Assembly: GCF_030408635.1 (NCBI RefSeq)
Contig: NZ_CP047198.1
Coordinates: 1,054,001 to 1,118,000 of the forward strand
Reading direction: 5' to 3'
DNA from: Corynebacterium coyleae
Lineage (GTDB): Bacteria; Actinomycetota; Actinomycetes; Mycobacteriales; Mycobacteriaceae
Length of the DNA stretch: 64,000 nucleotides
In this document: positions 16,243-24,146 of the stretch, piece by piece
Position numbering within the stretch: position 1 is the first letter of the stretch
How the letters are laid out: each line of letters opens with the position of its first letter
Notes under the pieces: generated by a model
Database searches by the model: none
What the model was told of the DNA's origin: nothing
What the model saw: only the letters and a program-made list of their open reading frames with translations
Translations under genes and position numbers: made by a program

Positions 16243-17873
16243 GACTGTAGGGGTCCTTTCTTCGTGAGGTTTTCCATACTGAACTGGGCAGACCCACCCA
16301 GATATGCGCCGCGGGTATCGCGTGCGTGTTCCACCGGTGGTGTTTCAGGCGCTGTTGTGGCTGGCAAATCATGGCCTGTCGGGCGGGTTGATTGGTCTTT
16401 GCGTACCGCGGCCATCATGTTTTTCACCGCGGTATACGACACTGCTCTCCTGGTGCCATCAGGTGCGATCAGGCGTGCACAGGCTTGTTCTAAAATCACT
16501 TTGTTGGCGTGTTTGCCCATATTCAGTACGTTTCGGCACGACTGAAATGCCTGGGCAGGGATTGCCTTTGCGCTGATGAGTTCTTCGATGACTGTCCGGG
16601 TTGCTGGCCCGATCTTGGCTGCTTCACGGTAGAAGTAGTCACTGGTCCACAACCCTGTGGTATCAGCCATGTTGGCAGGAATATGATCCACATCGGTGAC
16701 ATAGATTCCCCGGGCTTGGGCAAGCCGGTGGGTTGCAACACGCTGCCCGGCATCAAAGACGGTTACTTCATTGCCAGTGATACGTACATCGACAGTCCGG
16801 CCGACGAGCTGGTAAGGCACCGAATAACGTGCTGTGTTGACGGTGATGTGGAAGTTGGGGGCGACTTTCGCACGTTTCCATTCGGTATGCTGCCACGGTG
16901 TTGTGGGAAGTTCGCCGAGTACATCGCGTTCAAACTCGTCAAAGAGCATCCTTCTGCTGGTGTTGATGCCGCGAAACGGTACCGCGTCATTGATGCTGTC
17001 AACCAGGCTGCGGATGCGCGCATTGAGTTCATCGAGCCCAATACATTGATGTCCGTGGAGGGTGTGGATGACTTTTTGGGTGATGATCTTGACTGCTGCT
17101 TCTACATTCGCCTTATCCTTTGGACGCCGAGCACGAGCAGGCAGCGCGGCAGTGTTGTAGTGCTCAAGGAATTCCTCGTAGGTGGAATTGACCTGCCGGT
17201 TGCGGTCAGCAGCACTAATTGCGTGGGATGCTGTCGAAGCATTGTCCGGCACGATGACTTCAGCAACCCCGCCGAAGTATTCAAATGCTTGGATATGCGC
17301 CCACAGCCACGCTTGTTGCCGCTGGTTCGGGCAAGCACAGGCAAACAACATGCCGGAATACGGCAGTGACGCCACGAAAATGCTGACTTTTGCACCCCGA
17401 GCATCAGTTGGGTCGAACAGGCGCATTGCGGTGCCAGCCCAGTCGACTTGCATGGTGTGTCCCGGGGCATGGGTAATGCGTGCGGTAAGTCCTGTGGCAT
17501 CGACGTGTTCAGCAACAAGCTGGCGGAAACGCTCGTAGCTGTAGTAACGCTGGGACGGGTGGGCTGGTTGGGTGGTGTAGCGGCCCCACAAGACTTGGAG
17601 AGTGACTTTGTTGCGGCCGGTACGTGCTTTGGCCACTGCGTCAAAGTCGATGGGTACGAAGTCGCCTTGGGCACCACTTCGGCCATCGACAAACCATGTG
17701 GCCATTTCTTCGTCGGTGATACCGGCGAGTTGTTCACCGGTTGTGATCTGGTGTGCCGCCATTGTGTGGCGGGCTTTTTGAACTGTGGTGTGTGAGCATC
17801 GCACAGTCGAGCAGATTTGGCGGACGGACCAGCCTTGTAAGACAAGGTCCATCACAGCCCGGTAATCAGTCAC
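16239..17873 (-). CDS. istA: IS21 family transposase IstA
   Basis: A 544-residue transposase. An N-terminal HTH (QGWSVRQICSTVRCSHTTVQ, about residues 13-32) precedes an rve core with the catalytic D in MQVDWAGT, a second D in IVPDNAST and E in DKANVEAAVK. A C-terminal beta-barrel region follows. It is full length for IS21 and lies between the repeated end sequences. It is likely functional, since neither gene of the element is broken. Confidence 0.92.
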   Translation of the reverse strand: MTDYRAVMDLVLQGWSVRQICSTVRCSHTTVQKARHTMAAHQITTGEQLAGITDEEMATWFVDGRSGAQGDFVPIDFDAVAKARTGRNKVTLQVLWGRYTTQPAHPSQRYYSYERFRQLVAEHVDATGLTARITHAPGHTMQVDWAGTAMRLFDPTDARGAKVSIFVASLPYSGMLFACACPNQRQQAWLWAHIQAFEYFGGVAEVIVPDNASTASHAISAADRNRQVNSTYEEFLEHYNTAALPARARRPKDKANVEAAVKIITQKVIHTLHGHQCIGLDELNARIRSLVDSINDAVPFRGINTSRRMLFDEFERDVLGELPTTPWQHTEWKRAKVAPNFHITVNTARYSVPYQLVGRTVDVRITGNEVTVFDAGQRVATHRLAQARGIYVTDVDHIPANMADTTGLWTSDYFYREAAKIGPATRTVIEELISAKAIPAQAFQSCRNVLNMGKHANKVILEQACARLIAPDGTRRAVSYTAVKNMMAAVRKDQSTRPTGHDLPATTAPETPPVEHARDTRGAYLGGSAQFSMENLTKKGPLQS

Positions 17874-18057
17874 GATCGGACTCCTCTGATGATGCCGCGT
17901 GTCCTTTTGCCACGCGGTCAGAAGAATCTTCTCCCAAAGCGTTACCCGATACTCACCATTGCGTTACCCGATACTCACCACGGTGTTACTGGATACCCCC
18001 GCGCAACAGTTGCTTACGAACCGCTTTGTGTCAAGTGGTTGTGAACGGATTTGGGTG

Positions 18058-18378
18058 TTAGATCGTGATGGGTTGTGGGGTTGGGGCGGTTTGGGTGGTG
18101 GTGCGTATGATGCTGACTTCTGCTGGAAGGCCTGTGCCAGCTTTGGTGTCCGGTAGTTGTGTGATGGTGACTTCGCTTAGTGCGTTTCGCATCCCTTCTT
18201 CTCGTTTGCGTTGCAGTTTGGTCCAGGTGCCGTCGAGTACTGCTTGTGGTGGGTAGTAGTTGATTCCGCTGTGCGGGGTGGCGTTGTAGACCGGCACCCA
18301 AGGGCTGACCCAGGCGTTGGCTTCGCCCAGCGTGGTGAAGGTTTTCGGATAGTACGTCCTGGTTTTCAGGGTGTTTGG
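18058..18378 (-). pseudogene. IS3 family transposase fragment (C-terminal part)
   Basis: The minus strand reads about 105 residues beginning near NTLKTRTYYPKTF and containing YNATPHSGINYYPPQAV, the standard C-terminal block of IS3-group OrfB transposases (the E of the catalytic triad would lie just upstream and is missing). The N-terminal two thirds are gone. The sequence tgtgtcaagtgg at 18030-18041 may be the old right end. A relic of an earlier insertion. Confidence 0.75.
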
Positions 18379-18481
18379 ACGTTTTCGACACCAAAAAGTT
18401 CGCGCTGCCGCCACATAAGCGAACACGCATAACACCCCCGAAATAGGTCACTCAAATACCCCCGGACAGGGTCATCCGTGC

Positions 18482-18495
18482 GTGCAAACATGCAC
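18482..18495. promoter_or_regulatory. palindromic operator, copy 1
   Basis: gtgcaaacatgcac: half-sites GTGCA and TGCAC with a 4-bp spacer. It is the same palindrome as at 19030, 20498 and 20532. It lies at the left edge of the repressor/integrase block, downstream of the repressor gene, with no gene of its own evident nearby. Confidence 0.65.
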
Positions 18496-18518
18496 ACACT
18501 TCCACCACTCCTGTCGAC

Positions 18519-18560
18519 GTCGTTCCGGCCACCCGTGTCGACACATCGAATCGGAACGAC
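18519..18560. repeat. 9-bp inverted repeat
   Basis: gtcgttccg (18519-18527) and cggaacgac (18552-18560) are separated by 24 bp. It could be a weak terminator for the minus-strand repressor gene or the end of an element. The stretch 18379-18651 otherwise has no gene that I can support. Confidence 0.35.
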
Positions 18561-18651
18561 TTGCGCCTGCCAGGAGGTGTACTTTTGTGAGTGTGCGAGC
18601 GTTTTAGCCATGCGAAACAACGAAACTTTCACCATCACACACCCGCAAGAC

Positions 18652-18993
18652 TTACGGGTAGTCATACCCGCCCTTGGACTTCAGACCTTTTCGCGACGGA
18701 GCCTTCTGGTACGGCCACATCGGCATGTGGACCGCGGCCTCGACGGCGGCAACGGTGTCGGCAGACGGCCACACGTCACCTGTGACCCAACGCGAGAGCA
18801 CCGAGGGGTGCAACCCGCACCTGCGTGCGAAGTCCGACCTGTTCTTCGCCCAGCCCTCGGCAACGTAGTACTCGACCGTTTTCACGAGATTGTCCCGCAG
18901 TGCCCAAGCCTTGCGGTAGACCTCGGGCACCGTCTCGACGTCCACGTCGGGCCACGTCTCGTATGCGCGTCGCGGTGGAGGGAACTGGGCCAT
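18652..18993 (-). CDS. HTH (XRE-like) DNA-binding protein, probable repressor of the integrase block
   Basis: A 113-residue protein. A helix-turn-helix is visible at about residues 45-70 (RSDFARRCGLHPSVLSRWVT), with the preceding helix ALRDNLVKTVEYYVAEGWA. The start at ATG 18993 is preceded by TAGCGT and 7 nt, a leaderless promoter, and the palindrome at 19030-19043 lies next to that promoter's -35 position. It is divergent from the first integrase-like gene. By position it is the natural candidate to bind all four palindromes and repress both transcription units. Specific family unknown. Confidence 0.65.
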   Translation of the reverse strand: MAQFPPPRRAYETWPDVDVETVPEVYRKAWALRDNLVKTVEYYVAEGWAKNRSDFARRCGLHPSVLSRWVTGDVWPSADTVAAVEAAVHMPMWPYQKAPSRKGLKSKGGYDYP

Positions 18994-19000
18994 GCCTGCA

Positions 19001-19006
19001 ACGCTA
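19001..19006 (-). promoter_or_regulatory. leaderless promoter -10 element of the HTH gene
   Basis: TAGCGT read on the minus strand, 7 nt before ATG 18993. Confidence 0.45.
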
Positions 19007-19029
19007 CAGCCCAAATGCAGCGAACCGTA

Positions 19030-19043
19030 GTGCAAACATGCAA
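19030..19043. promoter_or_regulatory. palindromic operator, copy 2
   Basis: gtgcaaacatgcaa, one base off the perfect palindrome. It lies between the divergent HTH gene and the first integrase-like gene and could control both. Confidence 0.65.
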
Positions 19044-19151
19044 CGGGGGTACTGGCTTCGTCATTGCGACTGTTTTCGCCGAGCGACAGGACCCGAGCCC
19101 CGTTTCGTCTACTCGCGTCGAGATCCGCTCAGTTACCCGAGGCGGTGCGAA

Positions 19152-20432
19152 ATGACACTGACCAACCACCAACGCGAAGAAGTCTTGGGCCGTATTGAAA
19201 ACTACGCCCCTCTAGGCACCGACGCCGGCACCTGGGAACACATTGCTCACTTCGTTCGTGAGACCGCGAAGAAGGCGACTGTCGGGTCGGAAACCGGGTC
19301 GAAGGTGTTCGTTGCGGACCAGAAGTCGAGCGTCGACGTTCGTGGTGTACTGCGTGTGCTGACCCGAGCCTCCGCGAGAGCGTTCAACTCCGGGCGTGCG
19401 CTCACCGTTGACACGGTGCTCAGCGACGCGAACGTCTCAGCGATACTCGCAACCTTGAAGTCGAGGAACTCGGTTTCTCAAGAAGCCTACCTCTACCGGC
19501 TCGTGCGCGAGGCGCTCGACGGCCAGGAGTTGTCGTTGTACCACCGACGGGACATCGAAAAGCCGCCGGCACAGCCGTACAAGCCGAACGACTGGCAGCG
19601 CCTGCACCACTGGGTTGTTTCACAGTCCACAGAGCTTCGCCGCGAGCGTGCGGCCGTCATTGTCGGCTTGGGCCTTGGTGCCGGCATTGGGCCAGAGGTT
19701 GCACGGGTCAAAGCCCGTGACGTCACCCTTGACCCGGACGGGGTGGTGTGGGTTGCGGTGCCGCACCGTGTCGCCGAAGGCGCGGCGCCCGCTGTTCCTG
19801 TGGCGGCGGCACTGGCTCGAAATGTGTGGGAGGTGGCGCAAAAGCGTGAACCCGACGAGTTGCTGCTCGGTGGCGCAGAGAGCGACGTTCGCGAAATTAC
19901 GAAACGGTTGAACCTGAACCGTTCGTTCAGGGTCGAACTCGACAGGTTGCGTGCGACGTGGGTGCGTGAGGTGGTGCGAAATTTGCCGCGCGAAACTGCG
20001 GCGGCCGCGGTGGGCACTGACCTCCTCAGCTTTCGTCGCCTTGAGAAAACCGCGCGTCTTGACCCGGCCACACCCGACTCGCTTGCCGACAGGCTCGACG
20101 TGTTGGCAGACCCGCTTCGAGACTGGCCGGCGCTGCGGTTGTCCGAGGCCGCACCTGTGGCTGACGTAGGGGAAGGTACAGGTTCCGTCCCGGTGTCCGA
20201 CGCGGTGGTCGTGTCGTTGCCGAAGCCGGAAGCAGACAGCGCCACGCGCGGCGACGGGACCAGGGCTGCGGCACCGGAACCAGGCCAGCAGGCCACCGTC
20301 GCCGACCTCGACGCGCACCGCCCACAGCGGGCACCCCGCTCAATTTCGAGCGAACTGCCTGCCCCCGAAGAGGGTCGTCTTACCGACTTTGCCCGCGGAC
20401 CGAACCCCGGTACGGAAAGTCGTGGGTGGTAG
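19152..20432 (+). CDS. tyrosine-recombinase-like protein A, catalytic residues lost
   Basis: A 426-residue protein with the layout of a tyrosine recombinase. The box I region reads GLGAGIGPEVARVKARDV: where active enzymes have Arg (GLRxxEL) there is Gly180. Box II keeps an Arg (RLRATWVRE), but the HxxR His is Asp. The position of the nucleophile Tyr is Phe294 (LLSFRRLE). It is a paralogue of the next gene (shared AFNSGR/VFNAGR block in the N-terminal domain). A Pro/Ala-rich tail of about 100 residues follows the core. It is likely a non-catalytic DNA-binding partner. The start is ATG 19152; upstream in-frame codons overlap the operator. Confidence 0.6.
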   Translation: MTLTNHQREEVLGRIENYAPLGTDAGTWEHIAHFVRETAKKATVGSETGSKVFVADQKSSVDVRGVLRVLTRASARAFNSGRALTVDTVLSDANVSAILATLKSRNSVSQEAYLYRLVREALDGQELSLYHRRDIEKPPAQPYKPNDWQRLHHWVVSQSTELRRERAAVIVGLGLGAGIGPEVARVKARDVTLDPDGVVWVAVPHRVAEGAAPAVPVAAALARNVWEVAQKREPDELLLGGAESDVREITKRLNLNRSFRVELDRLRATWVREVVRNLPRETAAAAVGTDLLSFRRLEKTARLDPATPDSLADRLDVLADPLRDWPALRLSEAAPVADVGEGTGSVPVSDAVVVSLPKPEADSATRGDGTRAAAPEPGQQATVADLDAHRPQRAPRSISSELPAPEEGRLTDFARGPNPGTESRGW

Positions 20433-20497
20433 GCATGTTGACCTGCGAAATTGCAGTGTTTGTCCAGGCAGAACATTCGGGAGCACGTCGTATTCGT

Positions 20498-20511
20498 GTG
20501 CATGTTTGCAC
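20498..20511. promoter_or_regulatory. palindromic operator, copy 3
   Basis: gtgcatgtttgcac, the same palindrome in the opposite orientation of spacer, in the gap between the two integrase-like genes. Confidence 0.65.
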
Positions 20512-20531
20512 GCTGTGGACCTTGACGTCGT

Positions 20532-20545
20532 GTGCAAATTTGCAC
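20532..20545. promoter_or_regulatory. palindromic operator, copy 4
   Basis: gtgcaaatttgcac, a perfect 14-bp palindrome, 34 bp (about three helical turns) from copy 3 measured start to start, and 82 bp upstream of the second integrase-like gene. Confidence 0.7.
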
Positions 20546-20626
20546 ACACTGGGGCTAACTCTTTCCACCATAGGAGTAGCCCACGCCACCACCACCTTGT
20601 GTGTGGGCGGACAAGGACAAACGAAT

Positions 20627-21619
20627 ATGACCACCACAACCACCCGCAAGGACGTCCACCAGGTCATTGCGGCCTACACCCCGAAAGTTGTCGAACCCCA
20701 CGAATGGGACGTTGTCGCACCGTTTGTGCGCGAGCACGTCGCCGCTGTCGCCAGTGCCGACTGGTCGGCTGACCAGTGCCGAAACGCACTTCGACTCGTG
20801 ACCCGACTCGCGGTGCATGTCTTCAACGCTGGGCGAGACGTCAGCGTTGCAGCCGTGTTTAGCGAGGGTGCTATCAACGCATTTTGCCACCAGGAGCTCG
20901 ACACCGCGGCAACGCACGTCCGTGGCACGTCACGGGCGACGCTGCGCCGGATCGCCAAGCAAGTCAACCTGAACTTCGACGGACCGCGTCAGCGCCCCGA
21001 GTACGGCAACGAAACGAAGGCCGCACCGTACACCGAAGCAGAAGTGCTTGGCGTAAAGACCTGGGCTGACGCTGAGCACACCGAGTCTCGTCGCCAGCAG
21101 GCGAACCTGCTGCTTGCACTTGCACTTGGCGCAGGGCTTCGCTCCGGCGAGGTCGCAAACCTCACGGCCGGCGACGTTGAGACCGACGCGCAAGGCACCG
21201 TGGTCTACCCGTGGGGCTACCGAGGGGCGGACAAACGGTTCGTGCCTGTCGAGCGCGAGTGGGCAGGCGTTGTTGCTCAGGCCGTCGAGAACGCAGCAAG
21301 CCGTACAGAGTGGCTGTTTCGGCCAATGCGGACAACCGCCGACTCGGGCACCGTTGCGACGTTTACGAAACGCTCTCCGCACCGGGGCACCGTGCTCGAC
21401 ATGGCACGGGCACGGACAACCTGGCTTGTCAACCAGATCAAAAAGGGCGTGCCGGAGACCGCCGTCGTCGAGGCCGCGGGGCTTTCCGACTTGCAGCACT
21501 ACCGGCAGTTCTTGGTCGAACCGACACACGTTTCGGCGCGCGAGGCGAGAAGCCTGCTGTCCGGGACGTTGCACGAGACGCCGAAGCGAGGGCTGACGCT
21601 TATTCACGGCAGCGCGTAG
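20627..21619 (+). CDS. tyrosine-recombinase-like protein B
   Basis: A 330-residue protein. An N-terminal helical domain (about 1-110) precedes a catalytic-type domain. Box I is intact in its Arg (ALGAGLRSGEVANL, R172). The second Arg (R263, ARARTTW) aligns with HxxR, but the His position is Ala. A Tyr (Y292, LQHYRQFL) is near the expected nucleophile position, three residues early. It could be weakly active or use the partner protein. ATG 20627 has AAGGA nine bases upstream. It is flanked on the left by two palindromes and on the right, 102 bp away, by the DDE gene. Confidence 0.65.
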   Translation: MTTTTTRKDVHQVIAAYTPKVVEPHEWDVVAPFVREHVAAVASADWSADQCRNALRLVTRLAVHVFNAGRDVSVAAVFSEGAINAFCHQELDTAATHVRGTSRATLRRIAKQVNLNFDGPRQRPEYGNETKAAPYTEAEVLGVKTWADAEHTESRRQQANLLLALALGAGLRSGEVANLTAGDVETDAQGTVVYPWGYRGADKRFVPVEREWAGVVAQAVENAASRTEWLFRPMRTTADSGTVATFTKRSPHRGTVLDMARARTTWLVNQIKKGVPETAVVEAAGLSDLQHYRQFLVEPTHVSAREARSLLSGTLHETPKRGLTLIHGSA

Positions 21620-21721
21620 GCGCTTTCCACACAAACTTCTAACCCCATAAAACACCTGGTCGCGACCCAGGGTGAGTTTTCTATTGCCAAAAACAGACCA
21701 CTTGAAAAGGAGGTGACAACA

Positions 21722-23578
21722 ATGTCGAAGGGACTTCGCACACGCAAATACGCACCCGCGAAGAAAGGCCACCGCCACAGCGTCCGCCTCGTTGAGGAGC
21801 GCCGCGTGTCCTACGCCAACTTGCAGTTGGCCCAGCGCATTGTTGACGCCTCCGGAGCGGTTGGCCTCGTGGACTCCTGGCGGGTCGCTGACGGGCTGAA
21901 AACCGACAAGGGCGGCCGCCCGCCCGAGGTGGACACCCGCGCGGCGCTCACACTTTGGACCTACCAGGCAGTTACGCAGTCCCCGCAGCTCATTTCGCAC
22001 ATGGCAAGGTCGGTTGCCTTCGGCTTAGAGGGCAAGGGCTGGGAACTTCTGGGGCTCACCCCATTCGACTGGGACGAGTCGGACCCGAAGGCGCATTTCG
22101 ACACCTACATGACCTGGTACAAGCGCATTGCTGCCTGCCTCGACCGCGTTCGCGCGACCATTGAGCCCTTCCCGGAAGTGAGCAAGAAGAAGCGCTACAC
22201 CGTCGAGGAGTGGGTGCCCTTCATTGCGTACTACGACGAAGAGAAGGGCAAGAAGGAAGTTCTCGCCCGCGTCGAGGAGCGAAAGGCCCGCGGCGTCGAG
22301 CTCACCAACCGCCTTGTGTGGGCGACTGTGGAACTCATGGACCCCGAGGCCTTCGCCAAGTGGAACGGCGACATTGCCGTTGACGGCACCATTATTCCGG
22401 TGTCGAAAAACGGCAACCCGAGCAAGAAGGAGATGCTCGCCGGTAAGGCGAATAAGCACCGTCTTGTCGCTTCGACTCCGACGCTCGGCTGGCACGCCAA
22501 GGAAGGCGACCACGACGGCGAGAACACGAAGAAGACCGCGACGCACACTTGGGGTCTTGAGGCCACCGTCGTCGCCATGTGCGGTGAGGGTTTTGCCGAA
22601 CCGGGTGGCGCTCCGGGGCTCATTCTCGGGGTGACTGGCGGAGTACCTGCTGTGGCACCGTCGAAGCGCGTGTTTGAGTCGCTGAAAAACCTCATCGACC
22701 GCCCAGAACTCCCGCGCCGGCACTTCATTGCCGACCGCCTGTACTCGCCGGGTCAGAACCCGGTGAAGTTCCAAATGCCTATGCGCAAACTGGGCTACGG
22801 GTTCGTCGCTGACATGCGCCGTGACACCCGTGGTGTGCAGACTATTACGACGTCTGGCGCGCCCATTGTGGACGGTACTGCGTACTGTCCTGCAATTCTC
22901 AACATGCCGCGCCTGCTCGACCCCTACACCGCGTGGGAAAAGGGGCAACTGACCGACCAGCAGTTCTCAAACCTGCTTCAGGCCCGCAAGCGTCTCGCGC
23001 TCGCCCGTTATGGCACGAGGCCGAACAAGAAGGGCGACGTGCGACTGGGTTGTCCTGCCCGCGCAGAGGGCGCGGAAATTACCTGTCCGCTCGTGCCGCC
23101 TGCCGAGGAAGGCAAGAAGAAGGCCGGCTTCCAAAAAGACGAGCTGACCGACTCCGAGGTGCCCTCCAAGGCGTCCTGCCCCAAGGTGTGTCAACAGCGC
23201 ACGGTGACGCTGAAGAACACCGCCGAGGACGGCGCGAAGTTCCTACAGCACGGTCCGGCATTTATGACCGCCGAGTGGCGCAAGGAGTACGGCCGCCGCA
23301 ACACCATTGAGTCGCGCAACGCCATGCTCAAGAACGGCTCCTACCAGGGTGCAGGCGACGTCACCACGCGCCTTATGCGCGGTTGGGCAGCACAAATGCT
23401 GTGCATGGCCATGGCCGCGGTGGGGGTGAACCTCGCCATGCTCGACGCTGCTGCCTGGTCTCGCCCGCACACGGGTCAGAAGCCGACTCCGCCACCGCCG
23501 CGGGGCGGCCGCAAGCCTGACGCGGACGACATTGAGCAATGGAAGTTGGGCGACAACGCACCGCCGAAGGCGGCATAA
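21722..23578 (+). CDS. DDE transposase-like protein with Cys cluster
   Basis: A 618-residue protein. The probable catalytic triad is D221 (AVDGTIIPV), D338 (FIADRLYS) and E530 (NTIESRNAMLK). Between the second D and E lies a long insertion with four cysteines, C444, C455, C486 and C490, likely a zinc knot. This layout recalls IS1182/IS4-type transposases, but no terminal inverted repeats were found around it. The start is ATG 21722: an exceptionally strong Shine-Dalgarno, AAAAGGAGGTGA, ends six bases upstream, unlike any neighbour. It ends 250 bp from the tRNA. It probably works with the integrase-like pair. Confidence 0.65.
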   Translation: MSKGLRTRKYAPAKKGHRHSVRLVEERRVSYANLQLAQRIVDASGAVGLVDSWRVADGLKTDKGGRPPEVDTRAALTLWTYQAVTQSPQLISHMARSVAFGLEGKGWELLGLTPFDWDESDPKAHFDTYMTWYKRIAACLDRVRATIEPFPEVSKKKRYTVEEWVPFIAYYDEEKGKKEVLARVEERKARGVELTNRLVWATVELMDPEAFAKWNGDIAVDGTIIPVSKNGNPSKKEMLAGKANKHRLVASTPTLGWHAKEGDHDGENTKKTATHTWGLEATVVAMCGEGFAEPGGAPGLILGVTGGVPAVAPSKRVFESLKNLIDRPELPRRHFIADRLYSPGQNPVKFQMPMRKLGYGFVADMRRDTRGVQTITTSGAPIVDGTAYCPAILNMPRLLDPYTAWEKGQLTDQQFSNLLQARKRLALARYGTRPNKKGDVRLGCPARAEGAEITCPLVPPAEEGKKKAGFQKDELTDSEVPSKASCPKVCQQRTVTLKNTAEDGAKFLQHGPAFMTAEWRKEYGRRNTIESRNAMLKNGSYQGAGDVTTRLMRGWAAQMLCMAMAAVGVNLAMLDAAAWSRPHTGQKPTPPPPRGGRKPDADDIEQWKLGDNAPPKAA

Positions 23579-23668
23579 GCCTCCACAGGCCACCGGCTGA
23601 ATCTTGAGTTTCAAGGACTTCATGCCGAGTGGCCTACAGGTCGTGCAGCAACACCAGTTTCAACACAA

Positions 23669-23715
23669 AAAACCGGCCGGCAAAGCCTTTTTCAGGCTTA
23701 AAACCGGCCGGTTTT
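23669..23715. terminator. nested hairpin terminator
   Basis: Outer arms aaaaccggccgg (23669-23680) and ccggccggtttt (23704-23715), inner arms aagcct and aggctt. It can end transcription of the DDE gene (+) and of the tRNA (-). A further inverted repeat, aggccac/gtggcct, lies at 23587-23635. Confidence 0.75.
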
Positions 23716-23827
23716 CGTCTTCCCGGAGATAGTTTCTCCAAAAGTTACCCAATTTCGAAAACCGGGTTTAACCTGGAAGGAGTTTCCTGAATTGAACGGA
23801 AAAGTTAGCCGAAACCCCCAGACAACA

Positions 23828-23842
23828 TGGTGTCCCCGACAG
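23828..23842. repeat. candidate attachment site, tRNA copy
   Basis: tggtgtccccgacag, the complement of the last 15 nt of tRNA-Arg including CCA. Repeated at 11625-11639 in the same orientation. Confidence 0.5.
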
Positions 23843-23904
23843 GATTCGAACCTGCGACCTTTGGTACCGGAAACCAATGCTCTAATCCACTGAGCTACGG
23901 AGAC
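23828..23904 (-). tRNA. tRNA-Arg (anticodon CCG)
   Basis: A complete 77-nt cloverleaf on the minus strand. The acceptor stem GTCTCCG pairs with CGGGGAC, the D arm GCTC/GAGC and T arm GCAGG-TTCGAAT-CCTGT are canonical, and the anticodon loop TTCCGGT gives CCG, reading CGG codons. CCA is encoded. The 3' end points toward the accessory block. Confidence 0.95.
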
Positions 23905-24070
23905 AATGCCGATCACACTAGCACCCCGTGTGTGGGCAGAAGAAATTGGTGCAGCGCTTCACGACGAAACCCTCAGGACACTCTCAGCCACACGCCATGG
24001 TTTCTCAACACCGGTGTTTCATAATGATTGTGCGCCGCGGGAACGGCGTGACACGGGAAACAATGACAGC

Positions 24071-24104
24071 GAAATGGCCGGCCCCAAATGGGACCGGCCA
24101 TTTC
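24071..24104. terminator. terminator of the lactate operon
   Basis: Arms gaaatggccggcccc (24071-24085) and gggaccggccatttc (24090-24104) with one mismatch and a 4-nt loop, just after lutC on the minus strand. Confidence 0.75.
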
Positions 24105-24146
24105 GTGTATCTCACCCCGGCGGAGACGCCGGGAAGTTGGAGAGTG

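Larger units (their letters stand above)
15401..18005 (-). mobile_element. IS21 family insertion sequence
   Basis: The element carries istA and istB on the minus strand. Its ends share gtatccagtaac (15409-15420) and the complement gttactggatac (17985-17996). The internal repeats gtatcgggtaac occur once on the left and twice on the right, as expected for the multiple IstA-binding sites of IS21. The outermost base is uncertain by a few positions and no target duplication is evident. Confidence 0.8.
11625..23842. mobile_element. putative genomic island integrated at tRNA-Arg
   Basis: The interval is bounded by a 15-bp direct repeat, one copy of which is the 3' end of the tRNA-Arg gene. It contains an IS481 element, the two precursor/membrane-protein modules, an IS21 element, an IS3 fragment and the repressor/integrase/DDE block, the last of which sits next to the tRNA as integrase genes usually do. 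All genes in it are accessory in type. The boundaries are inferred from the repeat only. Confidence 0.5.

Noticed and set aside
15366-18016. acagttgctt on both sides of the IS21 element as a target duplication
   Set aside because: The two copies lie at different distances (about 25 bp and 2 bp) from the element ends, so they do not fit a target-site duplication; a chance 10-mer is possible.
18825-19151. N-terminal extension of integrase-like protein A
   Set aside because: The extension runs antisense to the HTH gene, contains the palindromic operator and is Arg/Pro-rich without domain character; ATG 19152 begins the domain.
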